Notes: generated by a model from the letters alone, not told the origin. DNA of 64,000 bases from Rhabdornis inornatus (GCA_013397075.1 VWZS01000638.1:1832125-1896124), one strand, 5' to 3'; counted from the first letter of the stretch, positions 1 through 11,760 are shown. A program made the numbers and translations.

Positions 1-267
1 ACTGCTTCAAAAGCCCTTTTGTGCATCGCCAACTTCTCCTGGCTGAAGATGCAGTATTTTGCCAAAAAGTCGACTGCAAGAGCAGACAAAAAAAGGATAA
101 AATAGCCCATAAAAGAACTCCTTTCCCTACTTTTCCTTGAGGATTTCTGTGAGTTGCCATAAAGAGAACTATTTTTTAGATGCACAACAATACTGACCAC
201 AGACACCTCCTCTTGCAGAGATTGCAATTTATGGTTTGCTTCTTGTGTTTTGGTTGTTTTTGTTGTG

Positions 268-312
268 GGTTTTCTTTTTCTTTTTTTTTTTCTTCCCACT
301 TCTCTTTCTTAT
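268..312 (+). repeat. Polypyrimidine low-complexity tract
   Basis: T-rich sequence with interspersed C, including an uninterrupted run of T followed by CTTCCC. It creates a Phe/Ser-rich false open frame on the plus strand and a Lys-rich one on the minus strand. No splice acceptor or gene context supports a function. Confidence 0.7.
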
Positions 313-1902
313 TTGGAAATGTCTTTTCACCTGGCCCAGGGCACAAAGTCAAAGTTAGCTGTGAATAGGAGATGTTTAACATGTATAAAGCATAAGAGCT
401 CCATCCTGGTCAGGCAGTAGTCTGGGAGTGTGGCGAAGGCTTGTTGTTATTTGTTTTAAATGTTAAAGAAAAGAACCTCTTCAGACTTGAGATCTGCAGA
501 GCAGCATCCTCCATAGATTCTCCCAAAGATACCACTAGAAATTAAATTCCTTTGGTTTGTTCCACTCAGAAGAGACAGGTATACAAAAAACTTCTGTCTT
601 CCAGTATTAAGCAGCTGTATCACAGAAAAGACACACTTTTTTCCTATTTTTCTCTCTTATTGAGATCAAGTAGGAGAAATGAAACCATTAAAAAAACACC
701 ATATGGGATTCCCTATCCTCAAGTTTTTTCACTTGTTTCCAGGGTTGTCCTCCATGAAGACAAAGTATGAAGCTGGCCCTGCTTCCTCACACCTAACACA
801 GCATGAAAAAATGCTGGGTATAGGATGAGAAAATTGGCTCAAATTCATGCCACAAACACAGGCTGAGCTCATGAGTTCTGTGGATGGTACCAACTATGTT
901 ACCTCTGCATTCAAACTCCTCCTAATATGTATTAGTTCCTTTCCAGCCTCTTTCTCTGTGTCCCAAGACTGCTATTTCTGTCACTTCATCACCACATTCA
1001 TAGGAAAGAAACCCTACTTTCACATCAAGGGAAACTGCCAGGAAATTCAGGACCTGATGGGGAAAAAGTGTTGAGTCTCAGCTCTTCCAATTTCTTGTTC
1101 ATTTAGAATGAGAACTGGAAAACAGAGATAATCATTTTTAAAATTGTGCCAGAAAAGAATCTGAATTATTATCATCATCATCATTATCCATAAAATTATT
1201 TTACTGTAAAGAGAGAAGGAGTGATTCACAATGTGGTGGCAATGTGGTATTCTAGCTGGTATCTAAACAAGCTTGCAAAATAAATCTCTTATTTCTTTTT
1301 AAAAGAGTACATTTGTTTTCAGGTTGTGTTTTGGGGCATGTGAAAGAAAGGTTCCTATTAGGAGTGAATGTCCATTGTTTGTTTATTGCTGTGTCCTAAA
1401 GGGTGCAAAAGGACAAATAAAGATGCCTGAATGTCATTGTTTCTTATCCTATATACTCCAGATGAACCAAATCTGTGTGATAAAAACAACAAAAATGTCT
1501 TGGCTTTCCATGTCAAAACAGCAGCAGAGATTTCTATTTCAAGCACAAATTGACAGATGCTCCACGATTGTTGTTATCACATGGTGTTTTTCCTAATTCC
1601 AAACTTAACTATGATGCTGAAAAGAAAGAGAAAACTAATTTCTGGTCAAACTGGTTTTGCACAGGTCTATCTTACTGTCAGCATCTGAGAAAGATTTAAG
1701 TCAAAAACAACCAATGCACTAATGGCATAGCTTCCAGAAAAGATTTGCACTGTGCTTAGTATTGAGCACTTCCCCAGGACCTAATACCTGTTTTCACCGA
1801 AAATTTTCAGAAGTTGCCTTTTTTTTGTTTGCACACCGACATGGGCTTGGGAGATGTAGATGTTCCAACCTTCTGGGAAGCATCACTTCTGGGAAGATCC
1901 GC

Positions 1903-1921
1903 ATTGGCGCCCTCTGGTGAT
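1903..1921 (-). promoter_or_regulatory. Candidate CTCF-type binding site
   Basis: The plus strand reads GGCGCCCTCTGGTGA at 1906-1920. Its reverse complement, TCACCAGAGGGCGCC, closely follows the known CTCF core CCACNAGGGGGCGC. It differs at one of the central G positions. The block GAGGGCGC is rare in this AT-rich, CpG-poor window, so the match stands out. Occupancy cannot be inferred from sequence alone. If real, it would mark an insulator or loop anchor, and CTCF polarity would follow the minus strand. Confidence 0.45.
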
Positions 1922-3565
1922 TCTGGAAAACAGCAAACCATGAAAGAAAATCTGACATGTCACTCGTAATAAAACCTCCAGGTTTCTTCTCATCAAGTGT
2001 TTCATAACATTGCAACTTCCCTTGCAACTGAGTGGTTAACCAAATGGCCCTGTAACAATTTCGGGAAGGGAAAGATGCTGGGTTGTGTCTCTGCCAGAAA
2101 TGGAGGATTGGGAAAGAAAACTTCAGTTCTTATTTAAGCAACTTTTAAGGTCAGATTAGGCTCTTAAAGCATCTACACTGCTTTGGTGAAACACAAAAGC
2201 CAAATGATGTCATATATTCCCGTGTAGCTGGTCCAATTATTTGTACCTAGCCAAAGCACAGCTTTCAGGAAGACTTTCCTGTGTTGATCTGAAGCTGGCA
2301 GAATATGGAGAATCCCATGTGGATGTACGGTACATTGTTTCTAAGACCAATGTTTGGCTTACACAACACTTGAACTTGTTTTAAATCTCAACAAAATCAG
2401 TTTTTGGAATGTTAAAGAACCCTTTATGTAGTATATCCTCCCTGTAAAACTACTTATGTGCTGTAGTAAAGATTATGCTCAGAGGAAATTAAATTATTTC
2501 TGTCAGAAATTTTTACCATTCCTTAAAAGATTTTTCAGTGATTCTTGTCCTCCCTAAAAAGACTGACAGTTTTTTAAAACATGGACACCAAAACTGTATG
2601 GACAGCCTCACCAGTACCATTAATCTCCTCTTACTTAATCTTTTCCTCCAGCATGGCCAAAGGGGCAAACAAAGAGCAGTTTTCCATTCCAATCTTGGAC
2701 AAAAATTTCAACTTAGGAAATGGATTTTCTCCAGCCATGCTCCTCATGCATCTGTTTCTCTCTCTTTGTTTATTCTCCCCATCCCCAGGAAGTTTTAAAA
2801 TCGTTGATCAATTTTGACCAAGTGAGACAGAGGTGTAGAGGGCTGACAGGAATTAAGTACCTACAAGTTTCATGAAAATAGACAGCAGAGTAGAGGGAGG
2901 GAGGGAGGCCCTATTAATTCCCTCATTGAGGGAAAGACCTCAGCAGGAGCTCAACCTTTGTTACAGCCTGGAAATCCACACGAGAGAGAAATCCTGGAAA
3001 GCAGCCATCATTAGTAGCACCGCTCATGGAACCACCTGTTTAATTAATTATTCTCTGCTGTAAAGAGCCGTTTAAAAACAGCTCCATAGCTTTCAATATA
3101 AGCTTGCTCGCAGTGCCCCCAGTAGGAGTCACAGAGACTGAGGTCAGGGGGAACTGGGCCCCATGTGCATTGTACCTCTCATAATATATACCCTAAAAGG
3201 CTGATAGAAGTCTCTGGGCTTGGGCAGACCCACGTTTGGGTCTGCCATGTTTTTCCTGCTGATGCTCAGTGCTTTGCAGCCAGGAACACTCTTCTGCCCT
3301 CCCACCATCAGGCTCTGTCTCCTCCCACTGCCTTTACCAGGGAGGGAGCACAGAGTGACTGCATGCAAAGTCATGATCAGGCCCTCACACTGTAGCCACA
3401 CGGTTTGCACAGAGGAGGAAAGCCTAAGAAAAACCAGCTGCCAAACTCTAAATCCATCTGAGCGTGTCTGTACTGAAACAGACTAATGAACAGGTGAGAT
3501 TTATGGGATAGAGAGTGTGCACCTCTCAGGCTGGGCTAATTAGTCACCCTGTACCAAATGTGAAG

Positions 3566-3660
3566 TCATAGAACCATAGAACATCCTGAGTTGAAAGGGA
3601 TCCTCAGGTATCATCGAGTCCAGCTCCTTCCCCTGCACAAGACAAGCCCAAATCTTGACT
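3566..3660 (-). mobile_element. CR1 LINE, 3'-terminal fragment
   Basis: Starting with TCATAGAACCATAGAA and continuing through GAGTTGAAAGGGATCC and ATCGAGTCCAGCTCC, this is the reverse complement of the well-known avian CR1 3' end (GGACT..GAT.ATC..AGG.CCCTT.CAA..., ending in the octamer ATTCTATG/ATTCTGTG). The element therefore lies on the minus strand. Only about 95 bp remains, the usual result of CR1 5' truncation. It is diverged and non-coding. Confidence 0.88.
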
Positions 3661-4697
3661 CCAAAGCAGGTAAATATTCCAGCTTTGCAGAGACACAGTA
3701 GCAGCGCTATTAGTTCCTTAGGTACAGGAAGAATAATGTACTTTCATCCAATGCTGAGGATTAAAAAGGTTGTTTTTATTGAAACCAGAAATAATTCTAA
3801 GAAAATATTTCAAAGAGGGTTGCAAAACTAAAATTTAATCCCTTCAAAGAAAAAATAAGTAACTGGTACTAGAACATTTTTAGTCCAATATTTCTAAGAT
3901 CATACCTCAAAAAGGCACTTGAGAGAAAAAGAAGCTTTATTACTAGTGCAAAGAAGGGGAAAACTAGTGTTTGGTTCTTTGTTTCTGAGCTGACCACCAC
4001 CTGTAGCATTTACTCCATGCACACAGTTGTGGCTGTATATCTGTTTCTGAGCTCCTGTGTGCTTCACGGGGTGCACAATCCATGAGAGGAGACCTAAGTT
4101 TTTAGAAAAGAGGGCCCAGCACGTGGGTATGAACAAGAGTAGTGAAGGAATAGGCCAGGCAAATATAGGAGGGTTCCAGACACACTCAGGGGAGCACCCA
4201 AGTGTGGGGGACACTTGCGTGGGGATCTTGTGGCCGTGCAGAGCTCGTGGGCCACATCATCTTTGGCAGCGTGCCCCATTCCTGAGGAAGGGAAGGTGGC
4301 TTCCTTTTCTTCTGTAAACTAAAACTCTCATACTTGCAGTAAGCTTCTCATATTAAAAAATATTAAAATTGAAAAGCCAAGTATTTAAAGGCCAGGAAAT
4401 AATGGAAAATACTACAGTATTACATGCTTAAAGGCCACATCATGATGCAAGAAGGAGGGTAGGAGTCAAACTATACAGGAAACTTTAGCCTTGTCGTTTC
4501 AAAACATTTCAAAACAAGAGAAAAACTGAGGTAGTCATATCATGAAATCAGTACCAATCTCTATTCCTACCCAGCTCCATAACTTCCATTTAGTTTTTTA
4601 TTACATTTGATGTCCTTAAAACTGTCAAGAAGATCTTGTAACATTTTATGAACGTCAAAAGATTAACCGTCTTAACCTTCCCTGAATAACACATTTT
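3661..4697. other. Unique non-coding stretch, no gene seen
   Basis: No coding gene is supported. The longest open frame (minus strand, 3900-4214, 104 codons) has no recognisable domain, overlaps other open frames on the opposite strand, and has no splice or promoter context. I regard it as chance. No further repeat was recognised. Confidence 0.65.
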
Positions 4698-4805
4698 TCC
4701 CATTTTACAGATAGGGAAACCAAAAGATTAAGTAACATTTCCAAAGCCAGTGGACACAGTGGTAGCAGACACAGAAATCACTGCTCTTCAGCACTGTGTT
4801 TTAAC
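4698..4805 (-). mobile_element. MIR/CORE-SINE-like ancient fragment
   Basis: The plus strand reads CCCATTTTACAGATAGGGAAAC, then AGATTAAGTAACATTTCCAAAG, GTGGTAGCAGACACAGAAATC and TGCTCTTCAGCACTGTGTTTTAACT. This follows the reverse complement of the amniote MIR consensus in order: the block around TTTTACAGATG.GGAAACTGAG, then GTTAAGTAACTTGCCCAAGG, a GTGGCAGAGC.AGGATT region, and the closing GCTCTTAACCAC region. Divergence is high, as expected for an element older than birds. L2 shares part of this 3' structure, so the exact family is uncertain. Confidence 0.55.
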
Positions 4806-7800
4806 TGGAGACAATGGTCTCCCATGGGATATCTGTGTCAGAGCTTTGAAGGACATCAAAGTACACCAGGCTGTCAATACAGATAATGGAATAATTGGCA
4901 ACTGTGTCCAGGATGCTTTTCCTTTCAGGAAAGCTGGATTAGGATCTTCAACCAATTAAGTAATGCTGTTGACTGAGCAATCTTAGATGTTTATAGACAG
5001 ATAGAAAGGAAACTACAAGGGAAAGAATGACCAGGGTCTCAATTAAATTCTAAAACCAGTGTTCTACTTACAAGAAGCTGAAGAAACTTTGCTGGAGTAG
5101 AAACTAACTTATGTTGGGAATTGACCATTAAAACATCGGGGCTGGGAACACAAATCTTCAGGTTCCTAGCAATAATTCTGAATTAACACACTTGCTTTTC
5201 AGAGCCAACCATTTCATACGAAACCAGGGGTCTAACTAATACTGCATAAAAGATATAAACTGAATGTCAAAATATATGCACAGGCACACAACTCTCTTTC
5301 CAAAAATCAGCCCCTTTTAAAGTCCATCAATATTTTGTAAATGCAAAAGGGTTCCATTCTTATCTGCATTTGAATTACTTTAAAATTTCAGGGTTTTAAG
5401 CAAAATAAATCCTTTTTATATACCCTATTACAGGAAAAATATGACAATACATTCAATCAAAAATGTTTTATAAATGGGGTTGTCCAACACTTTTACAGGC
5501 TTTCGATGTTTGCCGTGAACTATGGGCAGAGATAGATCTGACACACCACCACTGGTAGATAAAAGCACAGAATAGGTTCAAGAGTCTGTAAAGTTTGTAC
5601 TCCTGTGTTAAACAAGTAAAAGTAAATTGAAGCACACACAGCACTTTCATATGAAAGAGGAGACCTCTTTTCTAGGTTAAGGGGGTCCAAAGGGCACCTC
5701 ATTTTACAGGCATCTGCAACACACAGTCCTGTAACTTCCAGGTGTGGAATCCATGAGGCATTGTAAATAACTCACTTTATTCCCCCTTAAAAAGAAATAC
5801 ATCTTATAAATTTAAGATTCAGACTTTGATCTGAAACTAGTTTCTCCACTCTTCTCCCCCTCCTTCTTTCTCTCACACATACACATAAACATAGAAATCC
5901 TAATATTTTGGATACCTCTCGCTAGGTTACACAAATGTTACTTAGTCTTTGCAAATAAGGGTGTGGATGCTTTCGTAACAGCAAGGGACAGCCAGTCCTC
6001 CATTCCCAAAGCTCTGCCATGAAATAGGAAAGACCAGGATGGGAAAAATTCAACTGTGTATCATCAAACTCAGCTTCCCTGGGCAATAAATATATAAGTG
6101 CAATTTCTTCAATAAAGATGGCGCAGGTAAGAGAAGATTCTCAGTAAAGTGTGATGAAACTGAAGAAGGTCTGTGTGTACCCCTCCCACAAGTTCCACAG
6201 ATGGGCAGGACAACCTGTTTCACAGTACCTTGATAAAACTTGCATATTAACAAATTGTGTAGCTCAAACAATGACATCTGTTATGAAGAAATGCATTTCT
6301 CTCAAGATCACATTCTTTTGGACAGCTTTAATTTTTTAGCACCAGTTTTTCCTTTGCTAGCCCAGCTGCCAAGGCCAGTCACGCTTTACTTTTATACTTT
6401 GTCTTCACTTCTGCCAAAGTAGAAGTAGACCTGTACTTTTCTACACTTTCCTTTCTGCTGACTTTTGAAAATGTCTGGCTCTATGATATCAAGCAGGCAT
6501 TCTGATTCATGCTACCCCTGCCTCATGCTTTCCTGGTTAGGCACAAGTTCAAGAAGGATTTACAGAAAGTTATTATGTTTTACCTCATTAGGTCTTACCC
6601 TTTCAGAGTGCATTAAAGTTCAATAGCATTGTAGCTTGATGCGTGGCTTTGCAACTAAGGTTTCTTTCAAGATGCTCTGTCCACAGAGCTGTGGGTCGTT
6701 AGATGCTTTTCAGTTTCTTACCATCAAATATGCATCAGCAGGAAAAGCCTCAGTGATCCTGCTTTATAAAAACAAACAGGCAACCAAACTCACAACAGAT
6801 ACTCTCATCCTTGGCGCTGATGTGAAGGTTTACTAGAGAGTGAGAGAGAGCTTGGGGGCTTAATTCTTCACTTGTATGAACTTTTGGGGTCAGCTGGCAC
6901 AATCTTGATCAAATCAAATCAATTCTAAGGCAGTGCTTGTCTTGTCAGGACAAAATGGGAAGCCTTTTGTTTCTGTGGGACTCAGGCCTTATCAGCTCAT
7001 TCTGTCACTCATACTTCCTCAGCCCACTTGCAAATCCTCCTGGATTTACTGCAGATGTATGAAGCTTGCTGGAAATAATAGTACAAGCAAAGAGGCTAGT
7101 CCAGCTATCGACTCCAAGCTCTGGGTAATACCAATGGGAAATTATTCACACAAAAGGTGCGCTGGGGTGACAAATGAAGAGTGTGCTTTGGCCCTTTGGA
7201 GATGCTGGGAGCTTGGACAAAGCTAACACACTAATGCCAAACAGCTCGCTTTATCTGATTACATACGGAGCACTCGCCTCCCCTTCCCGATACCAGCACC
7301 CTGCCCACCCCTCACACCAGCCTTTCATGCACACAGGTTGCTTTCTTCTATGCAGTCTAGCATGAAATGGAAATCTACAGCAAGAACCTGTCTAAAAAAG
7401 CATTATCTTCTCCCTGCTTTTCCCAATAGATATCTTTAATATTTAAACACAGCAAAACTGAATATTTCTGAACAAAACAGGAGGAATGTGAGGAGAGATT
7501 CATGACATCTGCCACCCACACCACTGAGACAAGGAAATAATTCTTTTGCCCCCTTTTTAATATCTGACTTTCTTCTACCCCATTACTGCATGCCCCTGCT
7601 TCTTTTTTTTTCTTCTTTTTTTTTTTTTTAGGGTGATAAATATATTCCTAATAGGTATCCTGCAGGTACTGCATGGAAAGACCAATTTGGTCTTTGGTCA
7701 GTTAGGAAGCAGTACAGTCCACCAACTACCCCCATTACCACTGCTTTGTCTTCAGGAAAGGATGCACAATGAAACCAGCATGGGCTGAGCCTCCAAAGGC

Positions 7801-7939
7801 CTGACTGCTCTGGCTCTTCTGTGTGAATCACACAATACTACACTGGGCATGGCAGCAACATCCAGGTGTGCTGTGAAGGACTCTGGAAACTTTCTGACCT
7901 TCATGAGGCTGAGGTCCTTAGTCAAACTGTGGACAATTT
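4806..7939. other. Unique non-coding stretch, no gene seen
   Basis: No coding gene is supported. All open frames are under 100 codons. The longest (plus, 6933-7226) overlaps another plus-strand open frame and has no domain. A T-rich tract lies at 7600-7630. The block around 7180-7290 has a denser, more complex word content than its flanks and could be a conserved noncoding element, but that is only an impression. Confidence 0.6.
7600..7630 (+). repeat. Polypyrimidine/T-rich tract
   Basis: Two T runs (8 and about 14 bases) separated by CTTC and followed by AGGGTG. It resembles a splice acceptor in form, but no open frame or conserved coding sequence follows, so it is treated as simple low-complexity sequence. 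Confidence 0.7.
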
Positions 7940-8265
7940 CAGTACTTTCAGTATTGCAAGGAGTCTTATAAAAAAATTGGTAAATGACTTTTTACATGGG
8001 CAAATAGCAATAGGACAAGGGGGCATTATTTTAAACTGAAAGAGGGGAGGTTTAGGTTAGACGTTAGAATGAATTTCTTTACTTAGAAGTGATGAAGAAT
8101 TAGAATAGGCCCATGGAAGCTGTAGATATTCCCTCCCTGGAAGTGTTCAAGGCTAGATCAAATGGGGCTCTAACATCATCTAGCAGGCAACATCCCTGTC
8201 TATGGCATGGGGGTGGAATTAGATAATATTTAAGGTCCCTTCCAACTCAACCTAAACCAAACCAT
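7940..8265 (+). mobile_element. CR1 LINE, 3' end with 3'UTR
   Basis: Plus-strand CR1 3' region. Recognisable blocks appear in order. GACTTTTTACATGGGCA is followed by AATAGCAATAGGACAAGGGG, TTTTAAACTGAAAGAGGGGA, GGTTTAGGTTAGACGTTAG, CCCTCCCTGGAAGTGTTCAA, and finally the AAGGTCCCTTCCAACTCAAC end. This matches the standard avian CR1 3' consensus, which codes for the end of ORF2 followed by a short 3'UTR. It is frameshifted and truncated, so it is not functional. The element ends directly in a (TTCTA)n array that replaces the usual terminal octamers. Confidence 0.88.
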
Positions 8266-8368
8266 TTCTATTCTATTCTATTCTATTCTATTCTATTCTA
8301 TTCTATTCTATTCTATTCTATTCTATTCTATTCTATTCTATTTTTCTGCTCTATTCTATTTCATTCTA
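8266..8368 (+). repeat. (TTCTA)15 microsatellite on a CR1 tail
   Basis: Fifteen perfect TTCTA units at 8266-8340, followed by a decayed continuation (TTTTTCTGCTCTATTC...) to about 8368. The array begins exactly at the CR1 3' terminus, where the consensus carries tandem ATTCTATG-type octamers, so it most likely grew from them by slippage. The purity suggests recent or ongoing length mutation. Confidence 0.95.
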
Positions 8369-8789
8369 ACTTTGGAAGTCTGTTCATCCAAAGCTCATAA
8401 AGTGCTTTGAGGTAAATTCCCATATTGGAAGACTTAAACTATATCAAAATCAAAAGTGCCTAACAATGTCTTTACACTACTGATTTCAAGAAGAAGGGAC
8501 ACAAATGCCAATAATAGCAACAAGGAAAAAGCAGACCTTTGGTGTAGTTAGGAAAAGCCACCAAATTGCTATACTGAGCACTTATTTCATTTACTGAGGT
8601 AAACAAAATCAGAGGATGATTATGGCTTGCCTTCCACTGCAATAGCACCTTATAGAGGTAATAAAAAGCAAGCATAAAAGTTAGACATCAGCCAACCTGG
8701 AAAATTATTTCCAAGAGTTGTAACAGAAATTGAAGCAGCTCTTTGGCTCCTCATTTTCCAAGTACTGAGGAAGCACCCGAGCTGGGAGG
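8369..8789. other. Unique non-coding stretch between CR1 fragments
   Basis: No gene or recognisable repeat. One minus-strand open frame of 67 codons (8472-8675) has no domain and is regarded as chance. Confidence 0.6.
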
Positions 8790-9345
8790 AAAGCTAATAT
8801 TGTGCCACTGTTTAAAAAGGGTAAATGGCACGACCCAGGTAATTATAGACCTGTCAGCTTGACATCAAACCCAGGCAAAACAGTGCAGCAGCTGATAAGG
8901 GATTTGATTAATAAAGAATGGAAGGAGGGAAATATAATTAATGCCAGTCAACACGGGTTTATGAAAATAGATCTTGTCAAACTAACTTGATTTGTTTTCT
9001 GGATAAGATTACTGGTTTGGTTGATATAGGTAATCGACTTGGGACTTCCACTGTGTATTTCACTTGGTATCACATGAAACTTTGATTAAGACACTGGAAT
9101 AACACCAAACTATCATGCTACCTATTCAGTGGGTTAAAAACTGGCTGACAGGTCTAAAAATATCATTACAAATGAACAATTTATTGAGATGTATTTTGGT
9201 TCACTCCTATTTAACATCTTTGTCAATAATGGAGAAGGAAAATTTGTGTCTAAAGACCTCAGAGGGTCAGTTGATCAGGAGGATGATGTATTATTAAGCA
9301 GCTTTGCTGCTGATCCAGAGTAATAAGGATCATTTAGCTAAAATG
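8790..9345 (+). mobile_element. Ancient CR1 LINE ORF2 fragment (reverse transcriptase)
   Basis: Translation of 8802-8990 gives PLFKKGKWHDPGNYRPVSL followed by TS, a GK dipeptide and QHGFMK. This is the conserved start of the CR1/L2-clade reverse transcriptase domain (FKKG..xDPGNYRPVSLTS..GK, then QHGF.KG). Further along, nucleotides resemble the same ORF after frameshifts: a GATTACTGGTTTGGTTGATA block, a CATTTCACTTGGTATCACAT-like block, AAAAACTGGCTGACAGGTCT (residues K/N-W-L-T), TATTTAACATCTTTGTCAAT (LFNIFVN), and a decayed GCTTTGCTGCTGATCCA, the site of the catalytic FADD-type motif. Stops and frameshifts show it is dead. It is more diverged than the nearby CR1 tail and probably belongs to an older CR1 subfamily. 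Confidence 0.85.
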
Positions 9346-11519
9346 TACTGAACAGACTCAAGCACTACCCCTTAACGTCCTGTCAGTACCCAGACAGTCT
9401 GGAAGGCAGGGCTACAAGGATGGTGTCTCTTCCTTATTGCTTTATTCAACACATCTACTCAGCAAGGATTTCTTCCATTTCAAGCTGCCCAAATTAGCTA
9501 AAACACCTACACCATGGCCAACTCACTTCAACCCACATTGCTCCACAGCTTGTGCAGTTTTCCATGAATAAAATCCTGTTTGTGTTAGACCCTTTGCTGA
9601 GTTTTTTAGGAGTCCATGGTCTGGTTTGCCTCCTGCTCCCAAAAGGAGCCCCATGACTTTTTCTCTGTATGAATGAGGTACAATGTCAATGACATTACAA
9701 ATTTGTCAAGGTCTTGCAAAATCAGAACCTGCATGAGTACCTTGTTACCTGGCTGGTGCAACAGTGATGGTGGCCTGGAGCAGTCTGAGGCACATTAAGG
9801 GTCTTTTATGTGGATGAGAGTTCAGGTGATGACATGCTCACAGAGGCTGACCTCAGAAGGGAGCAGTTCCCACATAGCCTTAATGTGATATTGATGTCAA
9901 GGTCACAGAAAACTTGTCCAAGTCCCTCTCCACAGCCCACTTAAGAGGGCAGAGAAAAGTCATGCCATGCTCAGGAGAGCAATTCTCATAACAACATGAT
10001 GATTACATGAGATAGGCTCTGAGAAGCAAAGGAGCATCAGGTCACCCTCCCAGCACGAAGTGAGGAAGCTGCTCCAAGTGTCTTAATTTAGTAATATTTT
10101 TCACTAGGGCAAGGATTAGGACAGAACATTCACTGGCTTTCACAATTCCCAGAAAGACAATGCTGAACAAATGACATCTGAGAGAACAACTTGGAATTTG
10201 CCCATCAAATTGAGTTACTTTCAATTCTGTGTAAGGCAGAAAATGGGCTCATGACACCATAGAAGTAAAGATGCACTCTAGCTGTTGTAAATTCTGTATG
10301 GCACCCCACTTGTCTCATGGTGGAAACAGATGTATAGGCAGTTGCTAAATTTCTGATTTGGACTTCATGCAGAAAAAAAAAAAGGAACTTTTCTGGCTTA
10401 TTTTAGGATTCTGCTAGGTACAGTTCTATTTTAGACTTAATGCAAAAATTTCTTTCAATCAACACTTTTGGCACTGAACAAAACCTCAGCCTTTGTTATA
10501 TTTTTATGGGGCCTGTTGTTCTTTCAGAGGTATTTTAATGCATATTGTTGTTTCTGTTTTAGCGAGTGTTGCTCATTTTGTCAGAAGCAGATGGTGTTTA
10601 CTGAATTTTGTTTGTTCCAAAAATAAACAACATCCAACTGTTCACTGTGGAGGTGTGAAAGAGGAAAGGCCTGATGCATAAACACAGCTTCTCACTCTTA
10701 CTTCCCCTTGTTTTTCTTCTGGTGAAAGGAACTGCCAGTGTCTCCTTACAAGCCTCTAAAACTGAGGAGTTTGTGCTGTCACTCTACCAGAGAGGGCACA
10801 CAGCTCCAACCAGCACTGCTGCCAGAGCAAAGCAGTAGCTAACAGCTCCGGGGATGCCAGCTCAGAGGGCTTTTAACAGCTTCTTTGCAGCCCACCAAAG
10901 GAGGAAAACACTTCTTACTAGCTGGTGTTAGCTGTCACTCTAAATGAGGATACATCAGGTTCCCTGTCTGGCCAGTAGAGAGAAGCAGGCTTTTTTTGGG
11001 TAGCACAAGTAAAATGTCTCTGCTGAATAAAGAGACAACCTGTAAAGACCCACTTACAACTTAGAGTTCCATGGGCAAAAGAGGTCTCCACTCTGCTGAC
11101 CTCCCAGCGTGTGTACCTGGGCAGGAACAGCAGCGCAGAGGCTGCACAAAGTCCCAAGGGATGGGTGCTTCTGTGCATCTTCAGATTGTTCAGAAGAACA
11201 CAGATCAAACTCTGTTTTTCAGGGCTGGGCTCTACCAGAAGGAGCGACATGTGTCAGTGGTGAGAGGATGGATAGATTCTGACTCTCATCTAGAAGCTTG
11301 GAACAGCACACGGGAGTCACAAGGAGACAGTTCTAGAGTCAGCATCATAAAAATTATCTGTAACAACCGGAGCAGGCACAGAAATTTGCCAGGATCCCAG
11401 ACACCAGCTCCACACCTGAGGTTTACTCTGCAGGATCAGGCACAGAGATTCAGGAGTGAACCTCTTAAAGGGGCTTGGAGCTGCACTGTGCTATCCACAC
11501 ACACCTGAAAACACCAGCA

Positions 11520-11760
11520 TCAAGCCCTCCTTTGGTATTTGCATCTCTGCTGTGGGCTGCACCTAATTAATTCTCCTCCTGGCCTGAATGAGTCAAGGCC
11601 AGTTGCTTTGCTTTGATTAGACAATTTTACCAAACTATCTGGCAGCACTTTGCTAGATAAAACTTCTAAATTACTCCTGAGGGCAGCTGCTTGCTGGCAG
11701 ACAAGGCTGAGAAAGGATCTAGGAACACCGGCGATTAAACATTGTCAGACAGGAGAACCT
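11520..11760. promoter_or_regulatory. Candidate conserved noncoding/enhancer-like block
   Basis: This block packs several developmental transcription-factor words together. They are an octamer ATTTGCAT at 11537-11544, an overlapping homeodomain TAATTAATT at 11564-11572, a consensus AP-1 site TGAGTCA at 11589-11595 and a TCF-like CTTTGAT at 11611-11617. It contains no low-complexity sequence and no transposon remnant. These words also occur by chance, so the call rests on clustering only. Conservation would have to be tested by alignment to other birds. Confidence 0.3.

Larger units (their letters stand above)
1..3565. other. Unique non-coding stretch, no gene seen
   Basis: This stretch has no coding gene that I can support. 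Open frames are short (90 codons or fewer), overlap on both strands, and show no recognisable domain. It holds a T-rich pyrimidine tract near 268-312, a CTCF-like motif near 1906-1920 and a homeodomain-type AT cluster near 3039-3052. The rest is AT-rich unique sequence typical of avian intergenic or intronic DNA. Confidence 0.7.

Noticed and set aside
9380..9660. LTR-like look (AATAAAATCCTGTTTGTG with downstream pyrimidine-rich text)
   Set aside because: No terminal TG...CA repeat pair, primer-binding site or polypurine tract was found, so there is no support for a retroviral LTR.
11071..11508. 145-codon plus-strand open frame
   Set aside because: No recognisable domain, and an antisense open frame of 110 codons overlaps it, suggesting locally low stop density rather than coding. 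The composition is Arg/Ser/Gln-rich without pattern.
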